64,000 bases of DNA from Haloferax larsenii JCM 13917 (GCF_000336955.1 NZ_AOLI01000008.1:1-64000), one strand, 5' to 3'. Shown: positions 26,517 to 35,932, numbered from the stretch's first letter. Made by a program: numbers and translations. Notes: a model not told the origin generated them from the letters alone.

Positions 26517-26951
26517 ATGACCGTCCGCGTGAAACGAACGTTCGAGTTCGACGCCCCCGGTGAGCGCGTGTGGGAATTCATCTCCGACCCCGCGAAGCGA
26601 GCAGGCTCGATAAGTGTCGTCGACCGGTACGACATCTCCGACGACGGTCGGCGTGCGACTTGGTATCTCGAACTTCCGATTCCCCTCGTTCGCTCGACGG
26701 TGACGGTCGAGACCGAAGACGTCGACGTCGAACCACCGACCCACGTCCGGTTCGTCGGGCGGTCGCGCGTCATGCACGTCTCCGGCGAGCACACCATCGA
26801 GTCCGACGGCGACGACGGCTGCCGGTTAGTCAACGAATTCGTCGTCGACGGCCGTCTGCCGGGCGTCGAGACGTTCTTCGAGCGGAACCTGGACCGCGAG
26901 CTACAGAACCTCGAAGCGGCGCTCCGCGAGGAACTCGAAGCGACCGCCTGA
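26517..26951 (+). CDS. SRPBCC/CoxG-like START-fold protein
   Basis: 144 residues spanning one SRPBCC fold: RVKRTFEFDAPGERVWEFISDPAKRAG at the start, beta strands with YLELPIPLV, and a long C-terminal helix FFERNLDRELQNLEAALREELEATA. These proteins hold hydrophobic ligands in a cavity, and the ligand is unknown. It is preceded by a T-rich TATA-like tract (TTTTTTACTTT, about 26489-26499). Confidence 0.88.
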   Translation: MTVRVKRTFEFDAPGERVWEFISDPAKRAGSISVVDRYDISDDGRRATWYLELPIPLVRSTVTVETEDVDVEPPTHVRFVGRSRVMHVSGEHTIESDGDDGCRLVNEFVVDGRLPGVETFFERNLDRELQNLEAALREELEATA

Positions 26952-27140
26952 GTCCGGACGACCCGCAAAATTCACGCGGTACGGATTGGCATGCGGCACG
27001 TGATGGGGTGTTGCGGTGGGTTTATCAACATTCACTCCTAACCGATATTCGCCGACGCAACAGGCGCTTTTCTCGCCAGACGTCGGCGACTCCACATCCG
27101 CCGCACCCGCCGCAACGTATCGGGGTCCGTTGTGGCATCC

Positions 27141-27160
27141 AACGACGTGGCCACGTCGTT
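27141..27160. repeat. 20-base perfect palindrome
   Basis: AACGACGTGG directly followed by its exact reverse complement CCACGTCGTT, with no spacer. Confidence 0.95.
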
Positions 27161-27163
27161 TCA

Positions 27164-27186
27164 CGCCCCCAAGCCCGGTGGGGGCG
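27164..27186. repeat. hairpin with 7-base stem
   Basis: CGCCCCC (27164-27170), 9-base loop, GGGGGCG (27180-27186). It starts 3 bases after the 20-base palindrome. Confidence 0.85.
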
Positions 27187-27206
27187 TTCCCACCCCTCGT
27201 CTCTCC

Positions 27207-27300
27207 TCACCTCGCCAACGGGTGACCTGAGACCACAGGGCTTCCTCCTCCGCCCTTTCGATGTCGTCTCTGTCGTTTTCGGTACTGTCTCTGTGGTGAG
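27207..27300 (-). pseudogene. possible relic of an IS1341-type tnpB 3' end
   Basis: On the minus strand the frame ending at 27207 reads ...GGGSPVVSGHPLAR-stop, similar in spacing and ending to the intact TnpB in this window (VETGSPTLKREPLGER-stop). The DNA shares the GGGCTTCCT core on the plus strand at matching places. Hairpins follow downstream, as at the right end of such elements. The match is short, so this is tentative. Confidence 0.35.
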
Positions 27301-27402
27301 CGACGCGTCTCGCGTGTGAGTTGGCGTCGGCGTTCCGGTCGAGTCGTCACTCGCCGTCGAGCGTCGAAGAAAGAAAGTGCGGGGCCGTGAGTGAACGCCG
27401 TG

Positions 27403-28926
27403 TTAGTCGTCTTTGGTCTTGATGTCCGCGGAGAGGCCCTGTGCCATGCGGATTTCCTTGGAGTTGTTGAGCGTCCACGCGGTGCGCTCGGTGACCGCTT
27501 CGATGATTTCGCGGGCCGACGGGTAGCCGTTGCCGGACTTCTTGACGCCACCGAACGGGAGGTGGACCTCGGCACCGATACACGGGAGGTTCCCGTAGGC
27601 GAGACCGACTTCCGCGTTGTCGCGGAAGTAGTTAATCTGGCGGTAGTCCTCGGAGATGACGGCACCGGCGAGACCGTAGTCGGTGTCGTTCTGAATCTCG
27701 ACGGCCTCTTCGATGTCACCGGAGTATTTCAGGAGCGCGACGTGCGGACCGAAGACCTCCTCGTGCGTACAGCGGAGGTCTTCCTTGGCGTCGGCTTCGT
27801 AGACGAACGGGCCGACCCAGTGACCGTCTTCGTGGCCGTCGGGAATCTCGTCGTCGTCGAGTTCCGTGCGGTCGACGAGGACGTTCACGCCTTCCTTTTG
27901 TGCGAGTTCAGCGTAGCTGCGGACCTTTTCGAGGTGGCCCTCTTCGATGAGGGGGCCCATGAAGGTGTCTTCGCGAAGCGGGTCGCCGACGGAGACGTCC
28001 TTCGCGAGTTCGACGAAGCGCTCTTTGAACTCGTCGTAGACGTCCTCGTGAACGACGAGGCGCTCGGAGGAGACACAGCGCTGACCGGTCGTCTTGAACG
28101 ACGACATGACCGCGGAGTGGACCGCGATGTCGAGGTCTGCCTTCTCGGTGATGACGATGTTGTTCTTACCACCCATCTCACACGCCGCGAGCGTGCCGGG
28201 CTGCTGGGCGACCTTCGCGGCGACTTCGTGGCCGACTTCGGCGGACCCCGTAAAGAGGACCGTGTCGGTGCGCTCGTCGTCGACGATGGAGGCACCGGTG
28301 TCGCCGAAGCCCTGCACCATGTTGAACACGCCGTCCGGGATACCGGCGTCTTCGAACATCTCGGCGATAATCTGGCCACACCACGGCGTCTGCTCGGCGG
28401 GCTTCCAGACGACGGTGTTGCCCTCGACGAGCGCGACGGCCATGTGCCAGAACGGGATTGCGACCGGGAAGTTCCACGGGGTGATACAGCCGACGACGCC
28501 GCGGGGCTTGCGGCGCATGTAGGCGTCCTTGCTCGGGATTTCGCTTGGGATGACGTCGCCCTTGGGGTGGCGGGCGTCGCCTGCGGCCCACTCGACCATG
28601 TGGTAGGCTTCGATGACGTCGGCGCGGCCTTCGGAAATCTCCTTGCCACACTCTTTGGTCACGATTTCGGCGAGTTCCTCGGTTCGCTCGCGCAGTTCGT
28701 GGTAGATGTCCCACAGGTACTCCGCGCGGTCGATGTGCGAGAGTTCGCGCCACTCCTCGAAGGCTTCGTCGGCCGCCTCCATGGCAACGTCGATGTCTTC
28801 CGGTGTGCCGCGTCGGAACGTCGCCAGCGTCTCACCGGTCGCTGGGTTCTCGCTTTCGAACGTCTCCTCCCCGGAGCCGTCTACCCATTCGCCGTCGATA
28901 TAGTGTTGATATACGTCCTGCGCCAT
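27403..28926 (-). CDS. aldehyde dehydrogenase, probable glutamate-semialdehyde dehydrogenase
   Basis: 507 residues with the full NAD-dependent ALDH set: ITPWNFP (Asn152), FTGSAEVG, general base Glu250 (LAACEMGGKN) and nucleophile Cys284 (TTGQRCVSSERL), and EEVFGPHVALL. The divergent proline dehydrogenase and HTH gene suggest it oxidises glutamate-5-semialdehyde in proline catabolism, although the sequence alone would allow other aldehydes. ATG 28926 (MAQDVYQHYIDGEW) is supported by a TATA box 25-34 bases upstream. The longer frame runs through the promoter. Confidence 0.92.
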   Translation of the reverse strand: MAQDVYQHYIDGEWVDGSGEETFESENPATGETLATFRRGTPEDIDVAMEAADEAFEEWRELSHIDRAEYLWDIYHELRERTEELAEIVTKECGKEISEGRADVIEAYHMVEWAAGDARHPKGDVIPSEIPSKDAYMRRKPRGVVGCITPWNFPVAIPFWHMAVALVEGNTVVWKPAEQTPWCGQIIAEMFEDAGIPDGVFNMVQGFGDTGASIVDDERTDTVLFTGSAEVGHEVAAKVAQQPGTLAACEMGGKNNIVITEKADLDIAVHSAVMSSFKTTGQRCVSSERLVVHEDVYDEFKERFVELAKDVSVGDPLREDTFMGPLIEEGHLEKVRSYAELAQKEGVNVLVDRTELDDDEIPDGHEDGHWVGPFVYEADAKEDLRCTHEEVFGPHVALLKYSGDIEEAVEIQNDTDYGLAGAVISEDYRQINYFRDNAEVGLAYGNLPCIGAEVHLPFGGVKKSGNGYPSAREIIEAVTERTAWTLNNSKEIRMAQGLSADIKTKDD

Positions 28927-28950
28927 AGTGGTGATATTTGCGGAACTTAC

Positions 28951-28960
28951 ATTAATAACC
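28951..28960 (-). promoter_or_regulatory. TATA box of the ALDH gene
   Basis: On the minus strand GGTTATTAAT lies 25-34 bases before the ATG at 28926, consistent with a leaderless transcript. Confidence 0.6.
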
Positions 28961-29101
28961 CCGTCACCGTCCATGGGAGGGAAGTGTTTTCTACTATGAT
29001 GTATTATCGCCATAGTTCGACGAGCGTTCTGTTCGTTCAGCAACTATTCTCCCTCCCTGAGCATAGACAACGTCTTACATCCTCGTCTACAATGCGGCCG
29101 T

Positions 29102-29821
29102 ATGAGCGAGCGCATGGCTGGGCAGGGCACGCGCCTGACGCTCGACCTCTGGCATCCGAACTGTTGGGCGATAGAAGCCACAGAAGAGCACAGAGGCGGC
29201 ATACTGGCACACGCAATCTACGACGCACCGACAGCAGGAATCGAACGGGCAAACGGACTCTTTACGGCGTACGGCGAATCCATCGACGAGGTCGAGACGC
29301 TCTTGGATACGATTGCTGATTCGGAGTTGACGGGCGACGTTCTCGAACTCCAAGAGCGGTTCGACCCCCGCGGCCGACGGGTCGCACCCGGGTCGGTCGC
29401 GCGCGAGTTCTTCCTCGAATACGACCCGAGCGATATGATTTGCCCGCGACTCCTCGAACAGGGGTTCGTCCACAGCGCACCCACACAAATCGAAGGCGGC
29501 CGTGAGAAGTGGCAGGTCTGGTTCGCCGGCAAGCGCACCGAGATACAGGGTCGCATCGACAAGGTGATGGACCGCACGGACGCCGACATCCGAGTCGACT
29601 CCATCTCTTCGACAGAAGGCGCAGAGCCCGAGCGGGGTCGGCGATTAGACACGCTCACTCGGAGTCAGCGCGAGGCGTTCGAACTGGCAAGAGAGGAAGG
29701 ATACTACCGGTGGCCCCGCGAGATATCGACCAGGGAACTCGCGTCCAAGATGGACATCTCGAAGACTACGCTACTCGAACATCTCAGGAAAGCGGAAGCG
29801 AAGTTACTGGACCCCCAGTAA
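29102..29821 (+). CDS. bacterio-opsin-activator-type HTH regulator, probable proline catabolism regulator
   Basis: 239 residues. The N-terminal 150 residues form a sensor-like domain with no clear ligand motif. The C-terminus LTRSQREAFELAREEGYYRWPREISTRELASKMDISKTTLLEHLRKAEAKLL is a complete HTH_10 DNA-binding domain as in Bat-type activators. It lies between the divergent ALDH gene and the convergent proline dehydrogenase gene, so it probably controls both. Two ATGs four codons apart are possible, and the first is used here. Confidence 0.88.
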   Translation: MSERMAGQGTRLTLDLWHPNCWAIEATEEHRGGILAHAIYDAPTAGIERANGLFTAYGESIDEVETLLDTIADSELTGDVLELQERFDPRGRRVAPGSVAREFFLEYDPSDMICPRLLEQGFVHSAPTQIEGGREKWQVWFAGKRTEIQGRIDKVMDRTDADIRVDSISSTEGAEPERGRRLDTLTRSQREAFELAREEGYYRWPREISTRELASKMDISKTTLLEHLRKAEAKLLDPQ

Positions 29822-29836
29822 AGCCGGCTCGCCCGG

Positions 29837-30676
29837 TTAAATACCGGTGACTGCGCGCAGCGCGAACAGCGCGTTTTCCTTGCGTTCGCGCACGCGGCGG
29901 TAGAAGTACTGGAACCACTTGTCACCGTAGGGGACGTACTGCCACATCTCGACGTCGTCGGCGACGAGGTTACGCTGTGCGTCTTCGCGGACGCCCATCA
30001 GCATCTGGACCTCGTACGGCGTTCCGTACTGGCCGTGGAGGTCGCGCGCGTGCGACAACATCGATGGGTCGTGGCTGCCGACGGCGATGCCGTCGTCGAA
30101 CTCGGTGAACATGTATTCGAGCAGTTCTTTGTACACCTCGTCGACCTTCGCTTTCTTCTTGTAAGCGACCGACGCCGGTTCGTTGTACGCGCCTTTGACG
30201 AGGCGGACCTTGCCGGGGACGTCTGCCAGACGTTCGAGGTCGTCGGGCGTTCGCTTCAGGTTCGCCTGCACACAGACGCCGACGCTGCCGTCGGTCTGGT
30301 GTCCGAGGTCGTCGACCGCGTCGAGCGTTACGTCAGTCGTCGTATAATCTTCCATGTCGACCCAGACGAAGACGTCGTCCGCCGCGGCAGCGTCGACGAT
30401 GCGGTCGAGATTTTCGCGGAACACGTCGTCGCCGACGTCCAGACCAATCTGCGATGGCTTGACGGAGATACAACCGTCGAGGTCACTTGCTCCGAGTTGT
30501 TCGACGAGCGAGACGTATGCGGCCGCGTCCTCGTCGGCCCCTTGGCGAACACTGTAGTGTTCACCGAGGAGGTTCAGTATTCCACAGATACCGTCACGGT
30601 TCAGCGACTCGACGTGCGAGAGCGCGTCGTCGGCCGTCTCACCCGCCACGAAATTGTTCGCGATGGGGGGAATCAT
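29837..30676 (-). CDS. proline dehydrogenase
   Basis: 279 residues forming a ProDH TIM barrel. Visible motifs are SVKPSQIGLDVG, VWVDMEDYTTTDVTL, VQANLKRTPDDLERL, VRLVKGAYNEPASVAY and VGSHDPSMLSHA, ending with YVPYGDKWFQYFYRRVRERKEN, the conserved substrate and FAD-site helix of PutA-type enzymes. It oxidises proline to pyrroline-5-carboxylate and passes electrons to FAD. With the ALDH at 27403 it would complete proline to glutamate. Confidence 0.94.
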   Translation of the reverse strand: MIPPIANNFVAGETADDALSHVESLNRDGICGILNLLGEHYSVRQGADEDAAAYVSLVEQLGASDLDGCISVKPSQIGLDVGDDVFRENLDRIVDAAAADDVFVWVDMEDYTTTDVTLDAVDDLGHQTDGSVGVCVQANLKRTPDDLERLADVPGKVRLVKGAYNEPASVAYKKKAKVDEVYKELLEYMFTEFDDGIAVGSHDPSMLSHARDLHGQYGTPYEVQMLMGVREDAQRNLVADDVEMWQYVPYGDKWFQYFYRRVRERKENALFALRAVTGI

Positions 30677-30844
30677 CGAATCGGTCTACTTTGAGTATGT
30701 GCCTAAAGGGTGACCCTACCAAATTATTCTGCCCGAAAATTACCGAATCAAAACACGTAATCGGCCGACATAGCTCTGCTTCGGCCAGTACCGACCATGG
30801 ACGGTTACAGGTATATCTACGACAATCGTTGAGAACTCCTTGTT

Positions 30845-32173
30845 ATGACACCGCAAGACATGGATCGTAGAACACTGCTTAAGCTGTCAGGTCTTTCACT
30901 TGTCGGCGCAACCGCGGGCTGTCTCGAAAGCGACGAGGAATCGACACCCACCGAGTCGAACGGCGGCGGTGGCGGTGGCGGCAGTGATGGCGGCGAGGAC
31001 ACCACGACCGCAAGCGACGACAGCGGAAGCATGTCTTCCTACACCATCGGGATGGTCGACTCGCTCACGGGGTCGCTCGCACCGTATGGTGAGCGGAACA
31101 CGCGCGGTCGCAAGCTGGCAGTCGAAGCCATCAACGAAGTCGGTATCGGCGAAGACGAGACGCCACTCAACATCGCCGTCGAGGACGACGAGAGTACGAA
31201 TCAAGGCGGCGTCAGCGCAGCACAGAAGCTCGTCAACCAAAACGGCGTCCCACTCCTTATCGGGTCTGTCGGGTCCGGCGTCTCCATCGCCATCCACGAC
31301 AGTGTCGCGAAGGACGCTGGTGTCGTCCAAATCAGCCAGAACAGTACGAGTCCCGAACTGACGACACGCCCGGAGCTGCTCCGTATGAGTCCGTCCGGTG
31401 CAGCCAAGGGACAGGCGCTCGCCAACCTCGTCAACGACGACGGCCACGACACCGTCGCCGTGACGTGGATTAACAACGACTACGGGACCGGCCTCTCGGA
31501 CGTGTTCGCCGAGACGTTCGAATCCGACCTCGGCGGGACCGTCGAATACAACCAACCCCACGACCAGGGACAGTCGTCGTACAGTGGGATTCTCACCGAG
31601 ATGGCCTCGACGGACGCCTCCGCGTGGGTGTTCATCACCTACGCGAACGAGTTCACCGTGATGGCCAACGAAGGGTTCGACCAGGGCTACAACACGCAAG
31701 TCGACTACTACGGTGCCGAGTCGACCATCGCCGACTCCATCATCGAGAACACTCCGGCAGGCAGCATGGATGGCATGAAGGGTATCACCGAGAGCGCCCC
31801 GAGTGACCAGGACAACTACCAGAACTTCGTCTCCGAGTTCGAATCGTCCTACGACGCGTCGCCGACGGTGTGGTCCGCGTACGCCTACGACGCCGTCACC
31901 GTCGCCGCACTCGCCATCGAGGCCGCTAGCGAATTCTCGAGTGACGCACTCGCGGAAGTCGTCCGCGACGTGACCCGCCCAGAAGGCGAGGAAGTCTTCA
32001 ACTTCGCCGAGGCCGTCGAGATACTCCGCGACGGAGGCTCGGCGAGCGACATCAACTACCAGGGAGTCAGCGGTCCTGTCGACCTCGACGAGAACGGCGA
32101 CCCGCCGGGCTTCTACCAGGTCTACAGCGTCGCGGACCACAACTACGAGTTCGGCGACTACATCACCAGCTAG
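30845..32173 (+). CDS. livJ: Tat-exported lipoprotein, Liv-type ABC substrate-binding protein
   Basis: 442 residues. The Tat signal DRRTLLKLSGLSLVGATAGC has a lipobox ending at Cys26. A Gly-rich linker (about 40-50) and a periplasmic-binding type I fold follow (YTIGMVDSLTGSLAPYG through SADSIIENTP), the family binding branched-chain amino acids, urea or amides. A TATA-like GGTATATCTA near 30806-30815 precedes the ATG, leaving a short leader; a second ATG lies five codons in. It is the first gene of a five-gene operon, and the ligand is not certain. Confidence 0.92.
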   Translation: MTPQDMDRRTLLKLSGLSLVGATAGCLESDEESTPTESNGGGGGGGSDGGEDTTTASDDSGSMSSYTIGMVDSLTGSLAPYGERNTRGRKLAVEAINEVGIGEDETPLNIAVEDDESTNQGGVSAAQKLVNQNGVPLLIGSVGSGVSIAIHDSVAKDAGVVQISQNSTSPELTTRPELLRMSPSGAAKGQALANLVNDDGHDTVAVTWINNDYGTGLSDVFAETFESDLGGTVEYNQPHDQGQSSYSGILTEMASTDASAWVFITYANEFTVMANEGFDQGYNTQVDYYGAESTIADSIIENTPAGSMDGMKGITESAPSDQDNYQNFVSEFESSYDASPTVWSAYAYDAVTVAALAIEAASEFSSDALAEVVRDVTRPEGEEVFNFAEAVEILRDGGSASDINYQGVSGPVDLDENGDPPGFYQVYSVADHNYEFGDYITS

Positions 32174-32225
32174 ACATGCACGTAGGGACCGAGCGCCAAC
32201 TGACCGATGTCGGAGGGGGAGCGCA

Positions 32226-33167
32226 GTGATACCACTTCAAATCAGCCCCTTCCAGTATATCGTCAACGGCGTGGTGTTTTCGAGCATCATCGTGCTCGCG
32301 GCCATCGGCCTGTCGTTAGTCTACAGCATCGCCGACTTCGCGAACTTCGCTCACGGAGACCTGATGACCGTCGGGGCGTTCTCCGGACTGTTCTCGGTGG
32401 CTATCTTCCGCCCCATGCTCGGCGATATGGGTCTGTTCGGCCTCCCGTTGTGGTTCTTCCTCGCGCTCGCGTTCGGGATGGTCGCCGCAGCAGTCATCGC
32501 CGTCGTCACCGACCGCATCATCTACCAACCGATGAACGACTCGGGGTCCATCGGGTTGCTCATCACGAGTATCGGTGTGGCGCTCGTCTATCGGGCGTCG
32601 ATATTCCTGTCGTTCGGGTCCGACTCCGAGCGCTACGGCGTCGCCCGACAGGGACCGATTCCGTGGATTCGCGAGTCGTTCGGCGTCGCGGTCACGCCGC
32701 GGAACCTCGTCGTCGTCATCCTCGCGACGGTGCTCGTGACCGGACTCCACCTGACGCTGACGCGAACCACGCTGGGACGGAAGATGCGCGCGACCGCCGA
32801 CAACGCGGACCTCGCACGAGTCAGTGGGATTCGAACCGACGAGGTCATCATCGCGATGTGGCTCATCGGTGGCGCACTCGCCGCCGCGGGCGGCGTCTTC
32901 CTCGGATTGGAAGAACTCGTCCGGCCGCGCATGGGCTTCGACATCCTGCTCATCGTGTTCGCGGCCGTCATCCTCGGTGGCATCGGGTCGGTCTACGGCG
33001 CGATGCTCGGCGGCCTCGTCATCGGGATGGTCCACGAACTCGTCCCCCTGTTCAACCAGTGGGGCATCATCCCGGTCGGGTCGCGGTACGCCGCTGCAGT
33101 TGCATTCGTCATCATGGTCGCAATCTTGCTCGTCAAACCGAGCGGAATCGTGGGTGAGAGCGGATGA
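32226..33167 (+). CDS. livH: branched-chain amino acid-type ABC permease LivH
   Basis: 313 residues with about eight transmembrane helices. LSLVYSIADFANFAHGDLMTVGAF is the classic LivH start. TTLGRKMRATADNADLARVSGI is the cytosolic coupling (EAA-like) loop, and VFAAVILGGIGSVYGAMLGGLVIG the conserved C-terminal pair. It uses a GTG start at 32226, 52 bases after the binding-protein gene. The next permease gene overlaps its stop (ATGA). Confidence 0.93.
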   Translation: MIPLQISPFQYIVNGVVFSSIIVLAAIGLSLVYSIADFANFAHGDLMTVGAFSGLFSVAIFRPMLGDMGLFGLPLWFFLALAFGMVAAAVIAVVTDRIIYQPMNDSGSIGLLITSIGVALVYRASIFLSFGSDSERYGVARQGPIPWIRESFGVAVTPRNLVVVILATVLVTGLHLTLTRTTLGRKMRATADNADLARVSGIRTDEVIIAMWLIGGALAAAGGVFLGLEELVRPRMGFDILLIVFAAVILGGIGSVYGAMLGGLVIGMVHELVPLFNQWGIIPVGSRYAAAVAFVIMVAILLVKPSGIVGESG

Positions 33168-34306
33168 GCGTCGCAACCTGGGTGAACGACACCCTCATTC
33201 GTGACCCGACAGAGCGGCGCATCTTCGCGGCGCTCGCCGTCATTACGGCACTGCTCGTCGTCGGCGTCTTCGCCGGCGTCATCGGCCCGCGGTTCCTGTT
33301 GTTCCAGGTCGCACTGGTTGGCATGTACGCGCTGCTCTCGTTGGGCCTCAACGTCCAGTGGGGGTACGCGGGTCTCATCAACTTCAGTGTCGCCGCGTTC
33401 TGGGGGCTGGGTGCCTACAGCGCCGCGCTCTTGACCGCGCCGAACTCGCCGCTCGGAATGGGACTGCACCCGGTCTTCGGTTTCCTCGCGGCAATCGTCG
33501 TGAGCGCGCTCGTCGCGATACTCATCGGTATTCCGACGCTGCGCCTGCGTGAGGACTACCTCGCCATCGCCAGTCTCGGACTGGCGGAGGTCATCCGTCT
33601 CATCATCCTGAACGAACGCCAATGGACCGCGGGGTCCAGCGGTATCAGCGGTATCCCGTCACTCCTCGAGTGGCTTCCGCTGACCGGTGCCGCGACGACG
33701 GCGAGTATCATCGTCGTCCTCCTCGCGGTCAGCTACCTGTTCCTCCGGCGCATCCATCGGTCGCCGTGGGGGCGCGTTCTCAGGACCATCCGGTCCGACG
33801 AGGACCTCGCGAAGGCGCTCGGCAAGGACACCTACCGGTTCAAGATGCAGGCGTTCGTCGTCGGCAGCGTCGTCATGGCAATCGCCGGCGCGTTCTACGC
33901 GCATCTGAACCTCTACATCGACCCCTCCGACCTCGTCCCCCTGACGACGTTCTACATCTGGATTGCCGTCATCCTCGGCGGGACCGGGTCGAACCGCGGG
34001 GCAGTCGTCGGCGCGGCCGTCGTCATCGCCATCCGCGAGGGGACGCGCTTCCTCAACGACATCGCCTTCATCGGCAACTTGGGACTCGACGTGGCACCGC
34101 TTCGGTTGCTGTTCGTCGGCGTCCTCATCATCCTCATCATGCGCTACCGGCAGGATGGGCTCCTCCCACCGAAGGACGAACTCATCTGGCCGTCGGCGCA
34201 GAAGGAATCGAGTGCAGCTAGCCGCGGTGCCGCGGCGTCCGACGGAGGTGTCGTCACAGACGGCACCACGTCGGGCGGACCGTCCGACGGAGGGAAGGAC
34301 CAATGA
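33164..34306 (+). CDS. livM: branched-chain amino acid-type ABC permease LivM
   Basis: 380 residues. Family motifs: MYALLSLGLNVQWGYAGLINFSVAAFWGLGAYSAA, the coupling loop SPWGRVLRTIRSDEDLAKALGKD, and AVILGGTGSNRGAVVGAAVV. The last 60 residues are a Ser/Gly/Asp-rich cytosolic tail. It pairs with LivH in the membrane channel. Its ATG overlaps the livH stop, and its stop overlaps the livG start. Confidence 0.93.
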   Translation: MSVATWVNDTLIRDPTERRIFAALAVITALLVVGVFAGVIGPRFLLFQVALVGMYALLSLGLNVQWGYAGLINFSVAAFWGLGAYSAALLTAPNSPLGMGLHPVFGFLAAIVVSALVAILIGIPTLRLREDYLAIASLGLAEVIRLIILNERQWTAGSSGISGIPSLLEWLPLTGAATTASIIVVLLAVSYLFLRRIHRSPWGRVLRTIRSDEDLAKALGKDTYRFKMQAFVVGSVVMAIAGAFYAHLNLYIDPSDLVPLTTFYIWIAVILGGTGSNRGAVVGAAVVIAIREGTRFLNDIAFIGNLGLDVAPLRLLFVGVLIILIMRYRQDGLLPPKDELIWPSAQKESSAASRGAAASDGGVVTDGTTSGGPSDGGKDQ

Positions 34307-35112
34307 GCAACGACGGCGTCTACGAGGGCGCACACCTCGACAAAGACGACCCGGTATTGAAGACGAGAGGACTGGAGAAAGCGTTCGGTGGGCTCGTCGC
34401 CACCGACGACGTCTCCATCGAAATCGAGCGCGGAACCATCACGGGGATGATTGGCCCGAACGGCGCGGGGAAGTCCACGCTGTTCAACCTCATCTCCGGG
34501 TTCTACGAGGCTGACGCGGGCAGCGTGTTCGTCAACGAGACCGACGTAAGCGACATGACGCCGCCCGAGCGCGCCCACGAAGGGCTCGTTCGGACGTTCC
34601 AGACGCCACGTCGCCTCGAAGGGATGAGCGTCCGCGAAGCGATGCTCGTCGGCCCCGGTCCACAGACCGGCGAGTCGATTCTCCCGCTTTTCTTCTCGGC
34701 TGACGACGTGACCCGAGAAGAGCGTGCGAACATCGAACAGGCCGAAGAACTGCTCGAACGCTTCGAAATCTCCCACCTCATCGACCAGCCATCGACCGAC
34801 CTCTCCGGTGGGCAGTTGAAGCTCGTCGAGTTGGCGCGGGCGTTCACGACGAACCCCGACATCCTGCTCCTCGACGAGCCTGTCGCCGGTGTCAACCCGA
34901 CGCTCGCAAACGACATCAAGCGGTTCATCCGCGAACTCAACGAGGAGGGTCAGACCTTCCTCATCATCGAACACGACATGCCATTCATCATGGACCTCGC
35001 CGACCCCATCATCGTCCTCGACCAAGGACGAGTGCTGATGGAAGGCTCGCCGAAGGAGGTTCGCACGGACGACCGCGTTATCGAGGCGTACCTCGGAGGT
35101 GCTGGCCCATGA
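34303..35112 (+). CDS. livG: ABC ATPase LivG
   Basis: 269 residues. Walker A GPNGAGKST at about 53-61, Q loop RTFQTPRRLEGMSVREAML, signature LSGGQLKLVELARA, Walker B DILLLDEPVAGVN and His switch IIEHDM. The first 20 residues are a charged extension. It energises the permease pair, and its start overlaps the livM stop while its end overlaps livF (ATGA). Confidence 0.95.
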   Translation: MSNDGVYEGAHLDKDDPVLKTRGLEKAFGGLVATDDVSIEIERGTITGMIGPNGAGKSTLFNLISGFYEADAGSVFVNETDVSDMTPPERAHEGLVRTFQTPRRLEGMSVREAMLVGPGPQTGESILPLFFSADDVTREERANIEQAEELLERFEISHLIDQPSTDLSGGQLKLVELARAFTTNPDILLLDEPVAGVNPTLANDIKRFIRELNEEGQTFLIIEHDMPFIMDLADPIIVLDQGRVLMEGSPKEVRTDDRVIEAYLGGAGP

Positions 35113-35846
35113 CGGAGCGAGCACTCGACGTGAGCGGCGTCGACAGCGGGTACGGAGAAGTGCAGGTCCTCCGCGACCTCAATCTCCACCTCAACGACGA
35201 CGAAATCGTCTGTATCATCGGCCCGAACGGTGCCGGGAAGTCGACGGTCCTCAAGACCGTCTTCGGCCTCCTGAAGCCGTGGACCGGGTCGGTCGACCTC
35301 TCCGGAAAAGACATCACCGGCGAGGACCCTGCGGACCTCGTCCGAACCGGCATGGGCTACGTCCCGCAGGTCGACAACGTCTTCTCGTCGCTCACTATCG
35401 AGGAGAACCTCCGGATGGGCGGCGTCGCCCGCCCCTCGGGACTCGACGAGCGAATCGCCGAACTGTACGACCAGTTCCCGATTCTCGACGAGAAGCGGAC
35501 CGCGAAGGCAAAGACGCTCTCGGGTGGGCAACGACAGGTGCTCGCGTTCGCGCGTGCGCTCGTCATGGAACCCGAAGTGCTCCTCATCGACGAGCCGTCC
35601 GCCGGCCTCGCACCGAACATCGTGCAGTCGGTGTTCGAAGACGTACAGAAGGTGAACGAACTCGGGACGGCGGTCCTCATGGTCGAGCAGAACGCTCGCG
35701 AGGGCCTCGGTATCTCCGACCGCGGCTACGTCCTCGACCAGGGGACGGTCGCCTACGAGGGCGACGCAGACGGTCTCCTCGACGACCCCGAAGTCTCGCG
35801 CCTCTACATGGGTGGTGCGGACTACGAGGGCGCCGAAGACCTGTAG
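35109..35846 (+). CDS. livF: ABC ATPase LivF
   Basis: 245 residues. Walker A GPNGAGKST at about 39-47, YVPQVDNVFSSLTIEENLRMG as the Q loop, signature LSGGQRQVLAFARALV, Walker B EVLLIDEPSAGLAP and MVEQNAREGL as the switch region. It is the partner of LivG and last gene of the operon. It converges on the kinase-like gene with 86 bases between stops. Confidence 0.95.
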   Translation: MTERALDVSGVDSGYGEVQVLRDLNLHLNDDEIVCIIGPNGAGKSTVLKTVFGLLKPWTGSVDLSGKDITGEDPADLVRTGMGYVPQVDNVFSSLTIEENLRMGGVARPSGLDERIAELYDQFPILDEKRTAKAKTLSGGQRQVLAFARALVMEPEVLLIDEPSAGLAPNIVQSVFEDVQKVNELGTAVLMVEQNAREGLGISDRGYVLDQGTVAYEGDADGLLDDPEVSRLYMGGADYEGAEDL

Positions 35847-35932
35847 AGAACGTTCCGGCCGCGACCACTTTTTCTATCGGACGTGCGTGCTGCTCCCACT
35901 GAGACATGCGTGCTGCTGCCTCCCCCGAGTTG

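Larger units (their letters stand above)
26952..27402. other. 451-base gene-free region with palindrome, hairpin and a possible transposon relic
   Basis: No intact gene is supported. It holds a 20-base perfect palindrome (27141-27160), a 7-base-stem hairpin (27164-27186) and a minus-strand stretch ending at 27207 that resembles the C-terminus of TnpB. The open frames here have non-haloarchaeal composition (Arg/Pro/Ser-rich shadows). Confidence 0.6.

Noticed and set aside
26901-27164. 87-codon minus-strand frame in the gap before the proline genes
   Set aside because: Composition is not haloarchaeal, there is no promoter or motif, and it overlaps the SRPBCC gene end.
27391-29319. 642-codon plus-strand open frame over the ALDH gene
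   Set aside because: It is the exact antisense shadow of the ALDH coding frame, with Val/Asp-rich meaningless sequence and no family motif.
30896-32140. 414-codon minus-strand open frame over the binding-protein gene
   Set aside because: Antisense shadow caused by GC-rich third codon positions. The plus-strand protein has a signal peptide and a known fold.
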